From assembly GCA_002825465.1 (NCBI GenBank), contig PJER01000094.1, positions 1-8,004 of the forward strand: a stretch of 8,004 bases of DNA, in the 5' to 3' direction. Positions 1 through 6,917 of this stretch are shown here, piece after piece. This stretch comes from Candidatus Thorarchaeota archaeon MP8T_1 (GTDB lineage Archaea; Asgardarchaeota; Thorarchaeia; Thorarchaeales; Thorarchaeaceae). The position numbers and the translations under genes are program-made. Under the pieces are notes generated by a model that worked only from the letters and a program-made list of their open reading frames with translations, searched no databases and had not been told where the DNA came from. How positions within the stretch are numbered: position 1 is the first letter of the stretch; each line of letters opens with the position of its first letter.

Positions 1-66
1 TACTTCCGATGGTGATGCACCTTCACTATAAAACCAAACTTGAACATGTGTCACATACCTAGACAT
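1..66 (-). CDS. N-terminus of an unidentified protein, truncated by the window edge
   Basis: An open frame of 22 codons starts at the ATG at 66-64 and runs leftwards off the window. It reads MSRYVTHVQVWFYSEG and then ASPSEV. A ribosome-binding site, GAGGT at 79-75, lies 8 nt upstream of the ATG, which is the main reason for calling a gene in so short a stretch. The alternation of hydrophobic and polar residues (HVQVWFY) suggests an opening beta strand followed by a helix cap (SPSEV), as in a small alpha/beta domain. I do not recognise the family. The gene is on the same strand as the RaSEA gene and starts 77 nt downstream of that gene's stop, so it may be a fourth operon member or have its own promoter. 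That it is a gene is fairly well supported; its function is unknown. Confidence 0.6.
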   Translation of the reverse strand, partial: MSRYVTHVQVWFYSEGASPSEV

Positions 67-143
67 GATAGACTACCTCATCCATGCAGGATACGGGATT
101 CGCAAGGCATATGACATATGACTTTTGCTATGTGTCGTTCAAC
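67..143. other. Short intergenic region with a tandem 7-bp repeat
   Basis: This 77-nt spacer separates the RaSEA stop codon from the start of the left-edge gene. It contains two perfect adjacent copies of CATATGA (108-121). On the minus strand the same stretch reads as AT-rich and could form part of a promoter for the left-edge gene, but no clear TATA box at the expected distance stands out. No terminator-like hairpin is visible, so read-through from the upstream operon is possible. Confidence 0.3.
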
Positions 144-1226
144 TCAGATGTGAACCTGTAGGGAAACATCTTCATGCTCAAGTACATGGCTCCATAGCTC
201 CCTGCAATCACAACATAGACCGTCAAAAACGCGTACATCTTGATTCAAAGAGAAGGTCCGGATTGCTTCAATAATTGAGGAGTCGCAGTTGCCACAATTA
301 TGTGCACCTCTGCTCTTTCCTGCAGCAACAGGATCGCAGACGATGTTGACAGCTCCCTTACTAACACCATGTGCATGACGCAGTACTTCAACTACACTCC
401 ATAGCCAAGGAGGTCTGTACTTCCCCTTCTCCCAAAGTAATTCCACAAGGGTGTTTCGTTGCACATTAACAGGATTCAGTGAAATTGTGGTACAGCCAAG
501 AGATATTGCGTCGGTCACCGTCTTCTGAGCATCAAGAAGAGCTGAGCTTTCCGTCAAAAACGGGGGCTTCAATAGAACATATGCGCGAGTTCCAATATCA
601 TGTTTCTTACCAATCGCTACTGCCTCTCTAAAAGAATCTAGATTGAAATTCTTGTTTATGCAGATAGACCTGACAAAATCACTACTGCTCTCTAAACCAA
701 CACCGAGTTCAGCAGCACGTTCTCCAAGGATTTCTCGAACATCAGTTAACACTGCGTCGGTAATGAATTCAGGTCTAGACTCCAAGACTACCTCCCGGAT
801 CCGGTCGTCTGCAGAGATTGCCTGTAGAATCTGATTCCGAGAGCTTTCTGGAATCTCATCTGAATCAAGGAAACTACCGCTAGTGTATATCTTCACTGAG
901 AGAGGCGCATTGGCATTCTCTAACTTTCTCACTGCTGTTTGAAATTGTAGAAAGAATTCTTCTTCTGTTGGATTCTTACTTACTCCATCCAGGAGATAGC
1001 TGCACATAGTGCATCCGCCCTCTTCACTGCGTGCATGAGCGCATCCGATAGAGGAGAGTACAATTGAGAGAGCTGTCCCTTGAGAGGAACCAATCCTGCA
1101 CTGAGAAGTCCATGCAGCAGATGGTTTTGTGGGACTCCTTGACCTTCGTCTTGCGATGGATTCACCACGTGCCCGCAAGGCAGCTTGTCGCACGGCATCT
1201 CGAATTTGTTCATCAATCAAATCCAT
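144..1226 (-). CDS. raSEA: Archaeosine synthase radical-SAM subunit RaSEA
   Basis: RaSEA is the radical-SAM lyase that acts with ArcS. It cleaves the lysine adduct on preQ0 at tRNA position 15 to give archaeosine in the cytoplasm. The 360-residue product carries a cluster motif near residues 58-80, IGC-AHARSEEG-GCTMCSYL, with Cys62, Cys72 and Cys75 (CX9CX2C) expected to hold the [4Fe-4S] cluster. The GGCTMC core is typical of this family. A second cysteine group follows near the C-terminus: HNCGNCD (Cys311, Cys314) and GLCCDCRELW (Cys338, Cys339, Cys341). It probably binds metal. I chose the ATG at 1226 because GAGGG at 1237-1233 lies 6 nt upstream; the adjacent GTG at 1229 is the alternative. 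The ATG shares one base with the arcS stop (TGATG), which implies translational coupling. The N-terminus (residues about 18-34) is arginine-rich. Assignment rests on the motif plus the arcS neighbour. Confidence 0.9.
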   Translation of the reverse strand: MDLIDEQIRDAVRQAALRARGESIARRRSRSPTKPSAAWTSQCRIGSSQGTALSIVLSSIGCAHARSEEGGCTMCSYLLDGVSKNPTEEEFFLQFQTAVRKLENANAPLSVKIYTSGSFLDSDEIPESSRNQILQAISADDRIREVVLESRPEFITDAVLTDVREILGERAAELGVGLESSSDFVRSICINKNFNLDSFREAVAIGKKHDIGTRAYVLLKPPFLTESSALLDAQKTVTDAISLGCTTISLNPVNVQRNTLVELLWEKGKYRPPWLWSVVEVLRHAHGVSKGAVNIVCDPVAAGKSRGAHNCGNCDSSIIEAIRTFSLNQDVRVFDGLCCDCRELWSHVLEHEDVSLQVHI

Positions 1227-3172
1227 CACTCTCCCTCAATCTTATGTCGTACACTGACAGCACGACCTCGATTCAGCTCACACATCTCTCTACCAGACAT
1301 CTCACTTCTGCCGGTAGCGGTCACCTCGCCCCGATCATTCAGTATAATTACTTCATCTCCAGGTCGAATTGCAGTATCAGCTTCTCTTACACCAACAGCA
1401 AAGATAGATCCTCCCTTGACTGAAGGCGCATCCAGACGCACCCAATAGCGGTTTAAGGGTGCTAGCCGCTTTGCTCCTTCTAGTGTTAAGGATAACAGAC
1501 CTGAATCAGCGATAAAGGAGCAGATCTGTTCTTTCCCTAAACGGCATAAGATTTGTCTGTAAGGTTTTCCAACAAGTCTGGCGTTTTCAGGAGCTAATAG
1601 CTCCCCAGCCCCAGGACCAAACTGAAAGTCAGCGGTGGACCGCACTATTTCTTCAAGCTCCTGGGGCTTTGAGGCTTTGATGACCAAAATATCCATCAAA
1701 TCAATCAGAGTTTCGCGTAAAGCTTCTCGAGACATCCAGCTTGTAGGAGACGCATCAGTGCTAGTGTAGATTATACTCTGCGATATTCTATTCTCAGCAG
1801 TGCGCACGATGTCGAGGTATCCACCTGATACGTGAGCAACTACAACAAGGCTTGAATCAAACTTGTTCAGATGCGTAACCAAGGCATCAGCTGCAAGATT
1901 TGTTTCCTCTGTATCCCACTCTCCAGTCACAGGAATATCATAACTCGCAGCTGGGAACATTCTTTCTAGCTCTCTGGGAACTAGTCCAAGAGGTGATGTC
2001 AGAATTATTTGTGCAATTTGGGATTTGGCATTACTAAAGGAAGCCTCTATGGTCTCAAGAAATCGACGATGGGATTTAGAATCAGAGTATGGCTTTCGAG
2101 CGGAGCAGGGCAAGAGAAGAGCGAGCTTCTTGTACACAGGAGGCTTGTATCGCTTCGCAATGTAATCTCTGAACCGTCGCACGACTGGTGCATTATAGGA
2201 CTCTGGGCCAATAAGGGGAAGGCTAGATGCTCCTGTTGATGGTGTAAACTCCTCAATGAATGAATATGCCTCTCTATCTACTCTTCGAAGAATAGATGCA
2301 TGGGCAGGACTATGGTGAGTGTTAGATTCAACAAGCCAACGAAGATGACCAGATGCCATCGCGTTTTGGGCCTCAGATAGCATTGAAAGATACACGTTTA
2401 CATTGTGAGATTGAAGAGTGCTGACGAGCTGCGACGAGTCAATCTCATGCAACTTTTGGCAACTTGAACATGGACAATACCGATATTGTCTGCCGGATTC
2501 AATGTTCTCTGTTCCGTTATGCCATAGACGTTGGTGTTTCGCAGCCGCCTCATAGGCATGTCCGATGTCGATTATATCAAATCCCATGTAGTATAGAAGT
2601 GGGATTGTGCCTGGTATGATTCGACCTAATGCAAGAGTAAGCCAAGACGTAGGGAGATATCTTCGTCGTAGAATAGAGTTGAGATCTTGATTTCCAAGCA
2701 ACCCGTCGAATCCAAAAGCTGCAGCGTGAACGCCTTTTGAATGAAAATCTGTTAGACTAGCAGTGAGGGTATCTTGATTAATTTCGTCAGGTATCCGTAC
2801 AATCATACGAGATGGTTCAATAGATGTTTGTAATTCATCCAGTTTGTCCATTTGATGCTTCATCATCAGCGCACCAGCATCATCTCCAAGAGTGGAGAAT
2901 GAGGGTAGGGATGGAAGTATGATTGAGTCAGTATCCCTGATTTCCTGATTTTTCATTTCATCAAGATACGGTTCAAAGGGATGTGCCAGAAAACAGGGGG
3001 AGAGCGTATTGGACGTGCCCTGTCTAACCGTCGTATAAGGTATGATTCGTTTCTCAGTAAAAACAGGGCCAGTTAGAATAGGAGTGACGTAGACTTCGGA
3101 CGCCATAATGTACTCCCCAATTCTAGCGGGGCCATCATGTCCGCGTCCTATTCGAAACTCGGTCAAATCCAT
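1226..3172 (-). CDS. arcS: Archaeosine synthase alpha subunit ArcS (preQ0-tRNA lysine ligase)
   Basis: ArcS acts on tRNA in which guanine 15 has already been replaced by preQ0. It attaches lysine to the nitrile, and RaSEA finishes the reaction. The 648-residue protein has the full-length family layout. Residues about 20-310 form a TGT-like barrel that keeps the zinc-type motif C233-x-C235-xx-C238, with His276 a possible fourth ligand. Next comes the ArcS core domain with the diagnostic motif LLPCSARKPYSDSKSH (residues 353-368). A C-terminal PUA RNA-binding domain follows at about 573-646 (RYWVRLD through RGRAVSVRH). The ATG at 3172 is supported by GGAG at 3180-3177, 4 nt upstream, which overlaps the helicase stop codon. 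The gap to the helicase is 7 nt and the gene overlaps the RaSEA gene by one base, so all three are probably on one transcript. The tRNA-guanine transglycosylase that inserts preQ0 is not in this window. Confidence 0.94.
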   Translation of the reverse strand: MDLTEFRIGRGHDGPARIGEYIMASEVYVTPILTGPVFTEKRIIPYTTVRQGTSNTLSPCFLAHPFEPYLDEMKNQEIRDTDSIILPSLPSFSTLGDDAGALMMKHQMDKLDELQTSIEPSRMIVRIPDEINQDTLTASLTDFHSKGVHAAAFGFDGLLGNQDLNSILRRRYLPTSWLTLALGRIIPGTIPLLYYMGFDIIDIGHAYEAAAKHQRLWHNGTENIESGRQYRYCPCSSCQKLHEIDSSQLVSTLQSHNVNVYLSMLSEAQNAMASGHLRWLVESNTHHSPAHASILRRVDREAYSFIEEFTPSTGASSLPLIGPESYNAPVVRRFRDYIAKRYKPPVYKKLALLLPCSARKPYSDSKSHRRFLETIEASFSNAKSQIAQIILTSPLGLVPRELERMFPAASYDIPVTGEWDTEETNLAADALVTHLNKFDSSLVVVAHVSGGYLDIVRTAENRISQSIIYTSTDASPTSWMSREALRETLIDLMDILVIKASKPQELEEIVRSTADFQFGPGAGELLAPENARLVGKPYRQILCRLGKEQICSFIADSGLLSLTLEGAKRLAPLNRYWVRLDAPSVKGGSIFAVGVREADTAIRPGDEVIILNDRGEVTATGRSEMSGREMCELNRGRAVSVRHKIEGE

Positions 3173-3179
3173 CTATCTC

Positions 3180-5837
3180 CTATACTAGAGGTTCATATCC
3201 CACATAACCCTCAGTGTCAACCTTGGTTTCAGCTTTGGAGAGTATCTTCTCGACACTTTCAAGCGCACCTATTTTGAACAAGGGGCTGTTATTGTTACCA
3301 CAGTTGTAGGAATACGTGCACAGAGGACATCCATCAACTGCCTTACAGTCACATTTCTCTAGTATTGTCTTTGTCCTTCTAAATGCCTCATCTAGTTTTC
3401 CAAAGAGCAGTTTTGATGCTCCATTCCCACCAGGACTACCATCATAAACAAAGATGATACCTGAATCACCCATTGAAACGCCTCCAATTTCACGCGTGCC
3501 ACCACCTGTGAACATGTTACTGGATTCGATCAGAACATGTTCGACTGCATGAAAAGCGCCGCCATATAGCTCTGCAGGACCCATCTTTCCGCCCCCAAGA
3601 TGGGCATATTTCCCTGTAAGATAGTCATTCACAGAATTGGTTGGTTCAGGGGCTGTAAAGGCAAAACCACGGGTCTGATAAGTGTACACAAGTGAATTTG
3701 TGAGATCGTGCCTACTAATCACCTTTCCACTACGGGTTTCCTTCCTCACATACCCGTAAACAGTCTGAGTCATTTCAAGATTGCAGTAGACAGCATTTAG
3801 ACCGAGTATCTTCGTTCGTTCAACAATATCGATTATCTTGGGCATCGTGGAGTACAGTGGTTTGGTGTGGTAGCTTCGATCAGCAGAGGGAACGACTGTG
3901 GCTCTACCAAATCCCGGCAAGTGCTTGAAATCAATAGACATGTAGTTCTTGCCACCATGGAGATAGATAGCACCAGGATGAAGTTCTTGTGCAGCCATTG
4001 GCATGGAACGGTCTCCAAGGCGTTTCTTATCACCTCGAATTTCAACGGTATCACCAATTCCCCGAATGCTATACCCACGCCATGCCTTTCGGGCTTTCTC
4101 ATCGTCTGCTATCCTGAGATTTCCATTCTCAAGTTCCTTTACAAGCCCATCGTCAATTAGTTTCTGAATGACCTTACGATGTCTTGAGAAATCAGCTGCA
4201 TTAAGATGACCACTCATAGCTGCGGCAATTATTTGATAATATCCGACAACTTCATTCTCAGGTTCTGTATATGCTGCATCAATATCTGTGAAGTATTTCT
4301 CAGGCTCGTGTCTGTAAAATGAGGAGATAGGATCGTTTTCTCTTAGTGCAAGGATTGCTACACTCTCCTGACCTTTTCGACCAGCACGTCCTATTCTCTG
4401 GGTGAGCCGCGTGATTGATACTATCATGCTCACCACACTGTTCAAATCCCCGATGTCAATACCTAGCTCGAGTGTTGGAGTTGAAACGATGACAGGCAAC
4501 TGCCCTGATCGAAACTGATCCTCAACATCACTTCTGTATTTCTTTGAGAGCCCAGCTCTGTGAACCATCGATTTCACACCGGTATCGCTGAGGAGCATGT
4601 TCAATACTTCAGCCTCAGAGTGCGTGTTGCCAAAGACCAGTGTCTTGAATTTGCCTGACTGCAAGGCAGTGACGATGTCAACAATCATGCTGTATTTGCT
4701 TCTCATGCCAGGATAGTACATGAGAAAGTGAATTGGCCCTCTCTTGGCATTCTTTGACTCGATGAGCTCGACATTTGAATCAAAGAGGATTTCTGCAAAT
4801 TCCTTGGGATTAGCTACAGTCGCGGAGGCGCCAACCTTCTGGAATTTTCCGGATTCCAGTGCGAGCCGCTTCAAAATATAGTATACGTTTGTACCCATTG
4901 AACCAGTATAGAGATGAATCTCATCAAGAACCACAAACTTCACTGTTCGTAAGAGGGGGGTCAAGCGGGACTGAGACCACCCTAGGTGATAGTGCAAGAC
5001 ATCAGGATTAGTGAGGAGTATATCAGGAGGGCTGGAGTAGATTTTGCTTCTTGCATCTTCGGCTATGTCACCATCGAAAATTGATACTGACAGACTGGAG
5101 GCTCTACCCATCTGCTTGATTTTATCATATTGATCGCGTGCCAGAGCCTTCGTTGGATAGATAAGAAGTGCTCTAACTCCAGGAGATGCAAATGACTCTT
5201 GAACTGAGAGAAGGAGCTGCCGGATTATAGGAAGAATGAAGCCTTCAGTCTTGCCCTGAGCTGTTGGTGCTGCGATGACGACATCCTCTCCATTATTTAT
5301 TGCATTGTAAGAATCCTCTTGAAACTTGTAGAGTGTGGTGATTCCCTTTGCTGCAAGGTGTTCTTTCAGTCGTGATGGGATGTTGAGATTCTCGACACTT
5401 GTGCCATACTCGGTATCAGTTGATGGCATGTACTCGTACTTGACAAGATAGTCTCGACCAGCATGCACAAGTGAACTCAGAGCTCTGGGAAAAGATTCAA
5501 TATCACCACCGCCTTGTTCAACGATTTCTGTCACTGCCTCATCAGACTGTACTCGCGTAGAGGTGTCGCCCCTACTTCGTTTTCTCTTGGATGAATCAGC
5601 TCCACTACCCAAGTATTTCCTCCTCATTGCCTCCTTCTTCTTACCAGTATCAGCGAAACCATCAGTCTTTACTGCTTGGGAGTACGCTTCATACGCATCA
5701 AAGAGATCTTTTCTACTTCCATCTACAAGAAGCTCGTTATTGCATGAAAAGCAGTTTACATACCAGCCTCCAGCTACTTTCTTGAAGTCAAGTCGTGAGC
5801 CGCACTTAGGGCAGTGAAGGACAGGCACAGTAACCAC
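3180..5837 (-). CDS. SF2 DEAD/DEAH-type helicase with C-terminal DUF1998 zinc-binding domain (MrfA/Hrq1-like)
   Basis: This is an ATP-dependent superfamily 2 helicase of 885 residues. A zinc ribbon opens the protein (C9-xx-C12 and C29-xx-C32), followed by a basic, low-complexity linker (about 66-95, with KRKRSR). The helicase core shows the FQ of a Q-like motif (172-173), Walker A APTAQGKT (190-197), PTKALARDQ (228-236), TNPD (276-279), Walker B DEIH (305-308), SAT (338-340), STPTLELGIDIG (452-463) and QRIGRAGRKGQ (480-490). The C-terminal DUF1998-type region ends with a cysteine cluster (C829, C831, C837, C840, C846; GCPLC...NCGNNN). In the bacterial relative MrfA, this cluster is part of a DNA-repair helicase. 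The start is uncertain: GTG at 5837, bounded by an in-frame stop upstream, or GTG at 5828; both keep the zinc ribbon. It is the first gene of the archaeosine operon. A nucleic-acid repair or remodelling role is inferred from the family; a tRNA role is not shown. Confidence 0.9.
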   Translation of the reverse strand: MVTVPVLHCPKCGSRLDFKKVAGGWYVNCFSCNNELLVDGSRKDLFDAYEAYSQAVKTDGFADTGKKKEAMRRKYLGSGADSSKRKRSRGDTSTRVQSDEAVTEIVEQGGGDIESFPRALSSLVHAGRDYLVKYEYMPSTDTEYGTSVENLNIPSRLKEHLAAKGITTLYKFQEDSYNAINNGEDVVIAAPTAQGKTEGFILPIIRQLLLSVQESFASPGVRALLIYPTKALARDQYDKIKQMGRASSLSVSIFDGDIAEDARSKIYSSPPDILLTNPDVLHYHLGWSQSRLTPLLRTVKFVVLDEIHLYTGSMGTNVYYILKRLALESGKFQKVGASATVANPKEFAEILFDSNVELIESKNAKRGPIHFLMYYPGMRSKYSMIVDIVTALQSGKFKTLVFGNTHSEAEVLNMLLSDTGVKSMVHRAGLSKKYRSDVEDQFRSGQLPVIVSTPTLELGIDIGDLNSVVSMIVSITRLTQRIGRAGRKGQESVAILALRENDPISSFYRHEPEKYFTDIDAAYTEPENEVVGYYQIIAAAMSGHLNAADFSRHRKVIQKLIDDGLVKELENGNLRIADDEKARKAWRGYSIRGIGDTVEIRGDKKRLGDRSMPMAAQELHPGAIYLHGGKNYMSIDFKHLPGFGRATVVPSADRSYHTKPLYSTMPKIIDIVERTKILGLNAVYCNLEMTQTVYGYVRKETRSGKVISRHDLTNSLVYTYQTRGFAFTAPEPTNSVNDYLTGKYAHLGGGKMGPAELYGGAFHAVEHVLIESSNMFTGGGTREIGGVSMGDSGIIFVYDGSPGGNGASKLLFGKLDEAFRRTKTILEKCDCKAVDGCPLCTYSYNCGNNNSPLFKIGALESVEKILSKAETKVDTEGYVGYEPLV

Positions 5838-5977
5838 CAGATTCTATCACGACGAAGACCTGGGACTTATCAAACTTTGGAAAGCCCTTCAGAGCATAGT
5901 TGGTTATAGCGCAATCCTTTTAACGGTTGTGTAAGAAATTTGCACAACCGACTCTTACAATGCGGAGTTTGACCATA
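5838..5977. promoter_or_regulatory. Divergent promoter region between the helicase operon and the first thioredoxin
   Basis: These 140 nt separate two genes that point away from each other, so promoters for both should lie here. For the plus strand, AT-rich candidates are GTTATAG (5903-5909) and CTTTTAA (about 5917-5923), each placed to start a transcript shortly before the thioredoxin ATG. For the minus strand, TTTGATAAG (5874-5866) would place the transcription start very near the helicase GTG, giving a short or absent leader. None matches the archaeal TATA consensus well, so exact boxes are uncertain. Confidence 0.45.
5964..5967 (+). promoter_or_regulatory. Ribosome-binding site that fixes the start of the first thioredoxin
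   Basis: GGAG lies 10 nt upstream of the ATG at 5978. The longer in-frame options, TTG at 5927 and ATG at 5960, have no comparable site and would add residues before the conserved thioredoxin fold. This supports 5978 as the start. Confidence 0.55.
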
Positions 5978-6340
5978 ATGGTAGAAGACATCAGCTCGTC
6001 TGAGCTAGACAAAGTAATCTCAGAGAATAAAGTAGTATTCGTGGACTGTCACGCTGTTTGGTGTATGCCATGCAGAACCCTTGGCCCAATCCTTGAGGAA
6101 GTCCATGAGAAGTATCATAGTAGAGGACTCAAGGTCGTCAAGATCGATGTTGACCACAATCGAGAGTTCAGCATGCAGAATCAGATTACTGGCGTTCCAA
6201 GCGTCCTAGTATATGCTGAGGGCAAGAGAGTTGTTTTTGATGATGGTTATGGCAAGAAGAGTGACAAACTCGTTGGAGTCATGCCACCTGAAGTCTATGA
6301 ACAGATTGCAGACAACCTCCTCGCGGAAGATGCTGCATAA
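5978..6340 (+). CDS. Thioredoxin-family protein with WCMPC active site
   Basis: This is a small cytoplasmic dithiol-disulfide oxidoreductase of 120 residues with no signal peptide. The active site is WCMPC (residues 28-32), with the usual Gly of the CGPC loop replaced by Met. Asp23 matches the buried aspartate of classical thioredoxins, and Pro74 (GVPSVLVY) is the cis-proline opposite the active site. The residue after Asp23 is Cys24, where classical thioredoxins have an aromatic residue, so a third cysteine sits near the active site. The segment between the last strands (RVVFDDGYGKKSDKLVG, 84-100) is longer than in standard thioredoxins. The same features recur in the gene directly downstream, so the two look like a tandem duplication that later diverged. 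The changed CXXC loop should shift the redox potential; the target is unknown. Confidence 0.9.
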   Translation: MVEDISSSELDKVISENKVVFVDCHAVWCMPCRTLGPILEEVHEKYHSRGLKVVKIDVDHNREFSMQNQITGVPSVLVYAEGKRVVFDDGYGKKSDKLVGVMPPEVYEQIADNLLAEDAA

Positions 6341-6360
6341 TCAGATTATTACAAATCCTC

Positions 6361-6383
6361 CGAGGAAGGGATGACCTTCCTCG
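6361..6383 (+). terminator. Strong 9-bp hairpin after the first thioredoxin gene
   Basis: CGAGGAAGG (6361-6369) and CCTTCCTCG (6375-6383) are perfect reverse complements around a 5-nt loop, GATGA. The hairpin starts 20 nt after the stop codon. A weaker hairpin, TGAG/CTCA (6384-6396), follows at once and leads into TTTTCTATAT. Position and stability suggest a transcript end or an RNA-stabilising 3' structure. The T-run is short, and archaeal termination usually relies more on T-runs than hairpins, so a processing or protective role is also possible. Confidence 0.5.
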
Positions 6384-6396
6384 TGAGAATGGCTCA

Positions 6397-6406
6397 TTTT
6401 CTATAT
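6397..6406 (+). promoter_or_regulatory. TATA-like box upstream of the second thioredoxin
   Basis: TTTTCTATAT lies about 60-70 nt upstream of the ATG at 6467, just after the hairpin. A start about 25 nt downstream would give a leader of roughly 35-40 nt. This suggests the second thioredoxin has its own promoter and is not only read through from the first. The box overlaps the T-run of the hairpin region, so the two functions cannot be separated by eye. Confidence 0.4.
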
Positions 6407-6466
6407 CGCCGGATTAACAACATTATTAGCCTGCCCAGTGAGAGCCACCTCTGGTGTATACCCTAA

Positions 6467-6841
6467 ATGGTAAGAGATGTGACCCCTGAATACGTTGAAG
6501 AAGCTATGAAGAAGACAAAACTTCTCTTCGTGGATTGTTGGGCTGCGTGGTGTGGACCATGCAAGGCCCTTGGCCCAATACTTGATGAATTGGAGCAAAA
6601 GTACAGCAATAATCCAGATGTTGGTTTTTTGAAAGTAAACACAGATGAGCACCAAGAATATGCAATTAAGAATGGAATCATGGGAATCCCATGTGTCCTC
6701 ATTTACTTCAATGGTGAACCAGCTAAGCTAAAGATAGTCAACAAGGACACAGGAACCACCACTGTGCATGACAGACTGATTGGGTTGAGACCTGCAGAGC
6801 ACTTTGAGTACGTTATTGAAACTCTACTTGAGACAGGGTAA
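6467..6841 (+). CDS. Thioredoxin-family protein with classical WCGPC active site
   Basis: This second thioredoxin has 124 residues and no signal peptide. It has the standard WCGPC active site (28-32), Asp23 at the buried aspartate position and cis-Pro75. Like its upstream neighbour it has Cys24 in place of the usual aromatic residue, and a long segment before the last strand (about 85-105, including VNKDTGTTTVHDRLIG). The residue after the cis-proline is Cys76 (MGIPCVLIY), where Thr or Ser is usual, so two extra cysteines flank the catalytic pair. This could alter substrate docking or allow a further disulfide. The ribosome-binding site is weak: GGTG at 6453-6456, 10 nt before the ATG. It is expected to be a general cytoplasmic reductant, with the neighbour a more specialised copy. 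That division of labour is inference. Confidence 0.92.
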   Translation: MVRDVTPEYVEEAMKKTKLLFVDCWAAWCGPCKALGPILDELEQKYSNNPDVGFLKVNTDEHQEYAIKNGIMGIPCVLIYFNGEPAKLKIVNKDTGTTTVHDRLIGLRPAEHFEYVIETLLETG

Positions 6842-6859
6842 GTTTCTAGTTGAGCATAT

Positions 6860-6911
6860 GATATTTTATTAGATATCGAAACCTGTGTACACCTGTTCAA
6901 GTGAAGAGGTG
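6860..6911 (+). promoter_or_regulatory. Promoter, possible operator and ribosome-binding site of the gamma-carbonic-anhydrase-like gene
   Basis: An AT-rich TATA-like stretch (TTTTATTAGATAT, about 6864-6876) lies in the short gap after the second thioredoxin. The expected transcription start is near 6892. There the sequence has a perfect 8-bp palindrome, GTGTACAC (6885-6892), set between two copies of ACCTGT exactly 10 bp apart (6881 and 6891), a possible repressor site. GAGGTG (6906-6911) is a strong ribosome-binding site 6 nt before the GTG start at 6918. Confidence 0.5.
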
Positions 6912-6917
6912 CAATAA

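Noticed and set aside
1227..1229. GTG at 1229 as the RaSEA start
   Set aside because: It adds only one residue, and the ATG at 1226 has the better start codon and a good spacing to GAGGG. The difference is minor and cannot be fully excluded.
1064..1448. Overlapping plus-strand open frames across the arcS/RaSEA junction
   Set aside because: They are antisense to two well-supported genes, including the PUA domain, and their Ser/Thr/Leu-rich composition is typical of shadow frames.
3867..4160. 97-codon plus-strand open frame
   Set aside because: It lies wholly antisense to the conserved helicase coding region, has no recognisable motif and is explained as a shadow of that gene.
5927..5977. Longer N-terminus for the first thioredoxin, starting at TTG 5927 or ATG 5960
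   Set aside because: The added residues have no counterpart in the paralogue downstream, and the GGAG site fits the ATG at 5978. The longer starts overlap the likely promoter or leader.
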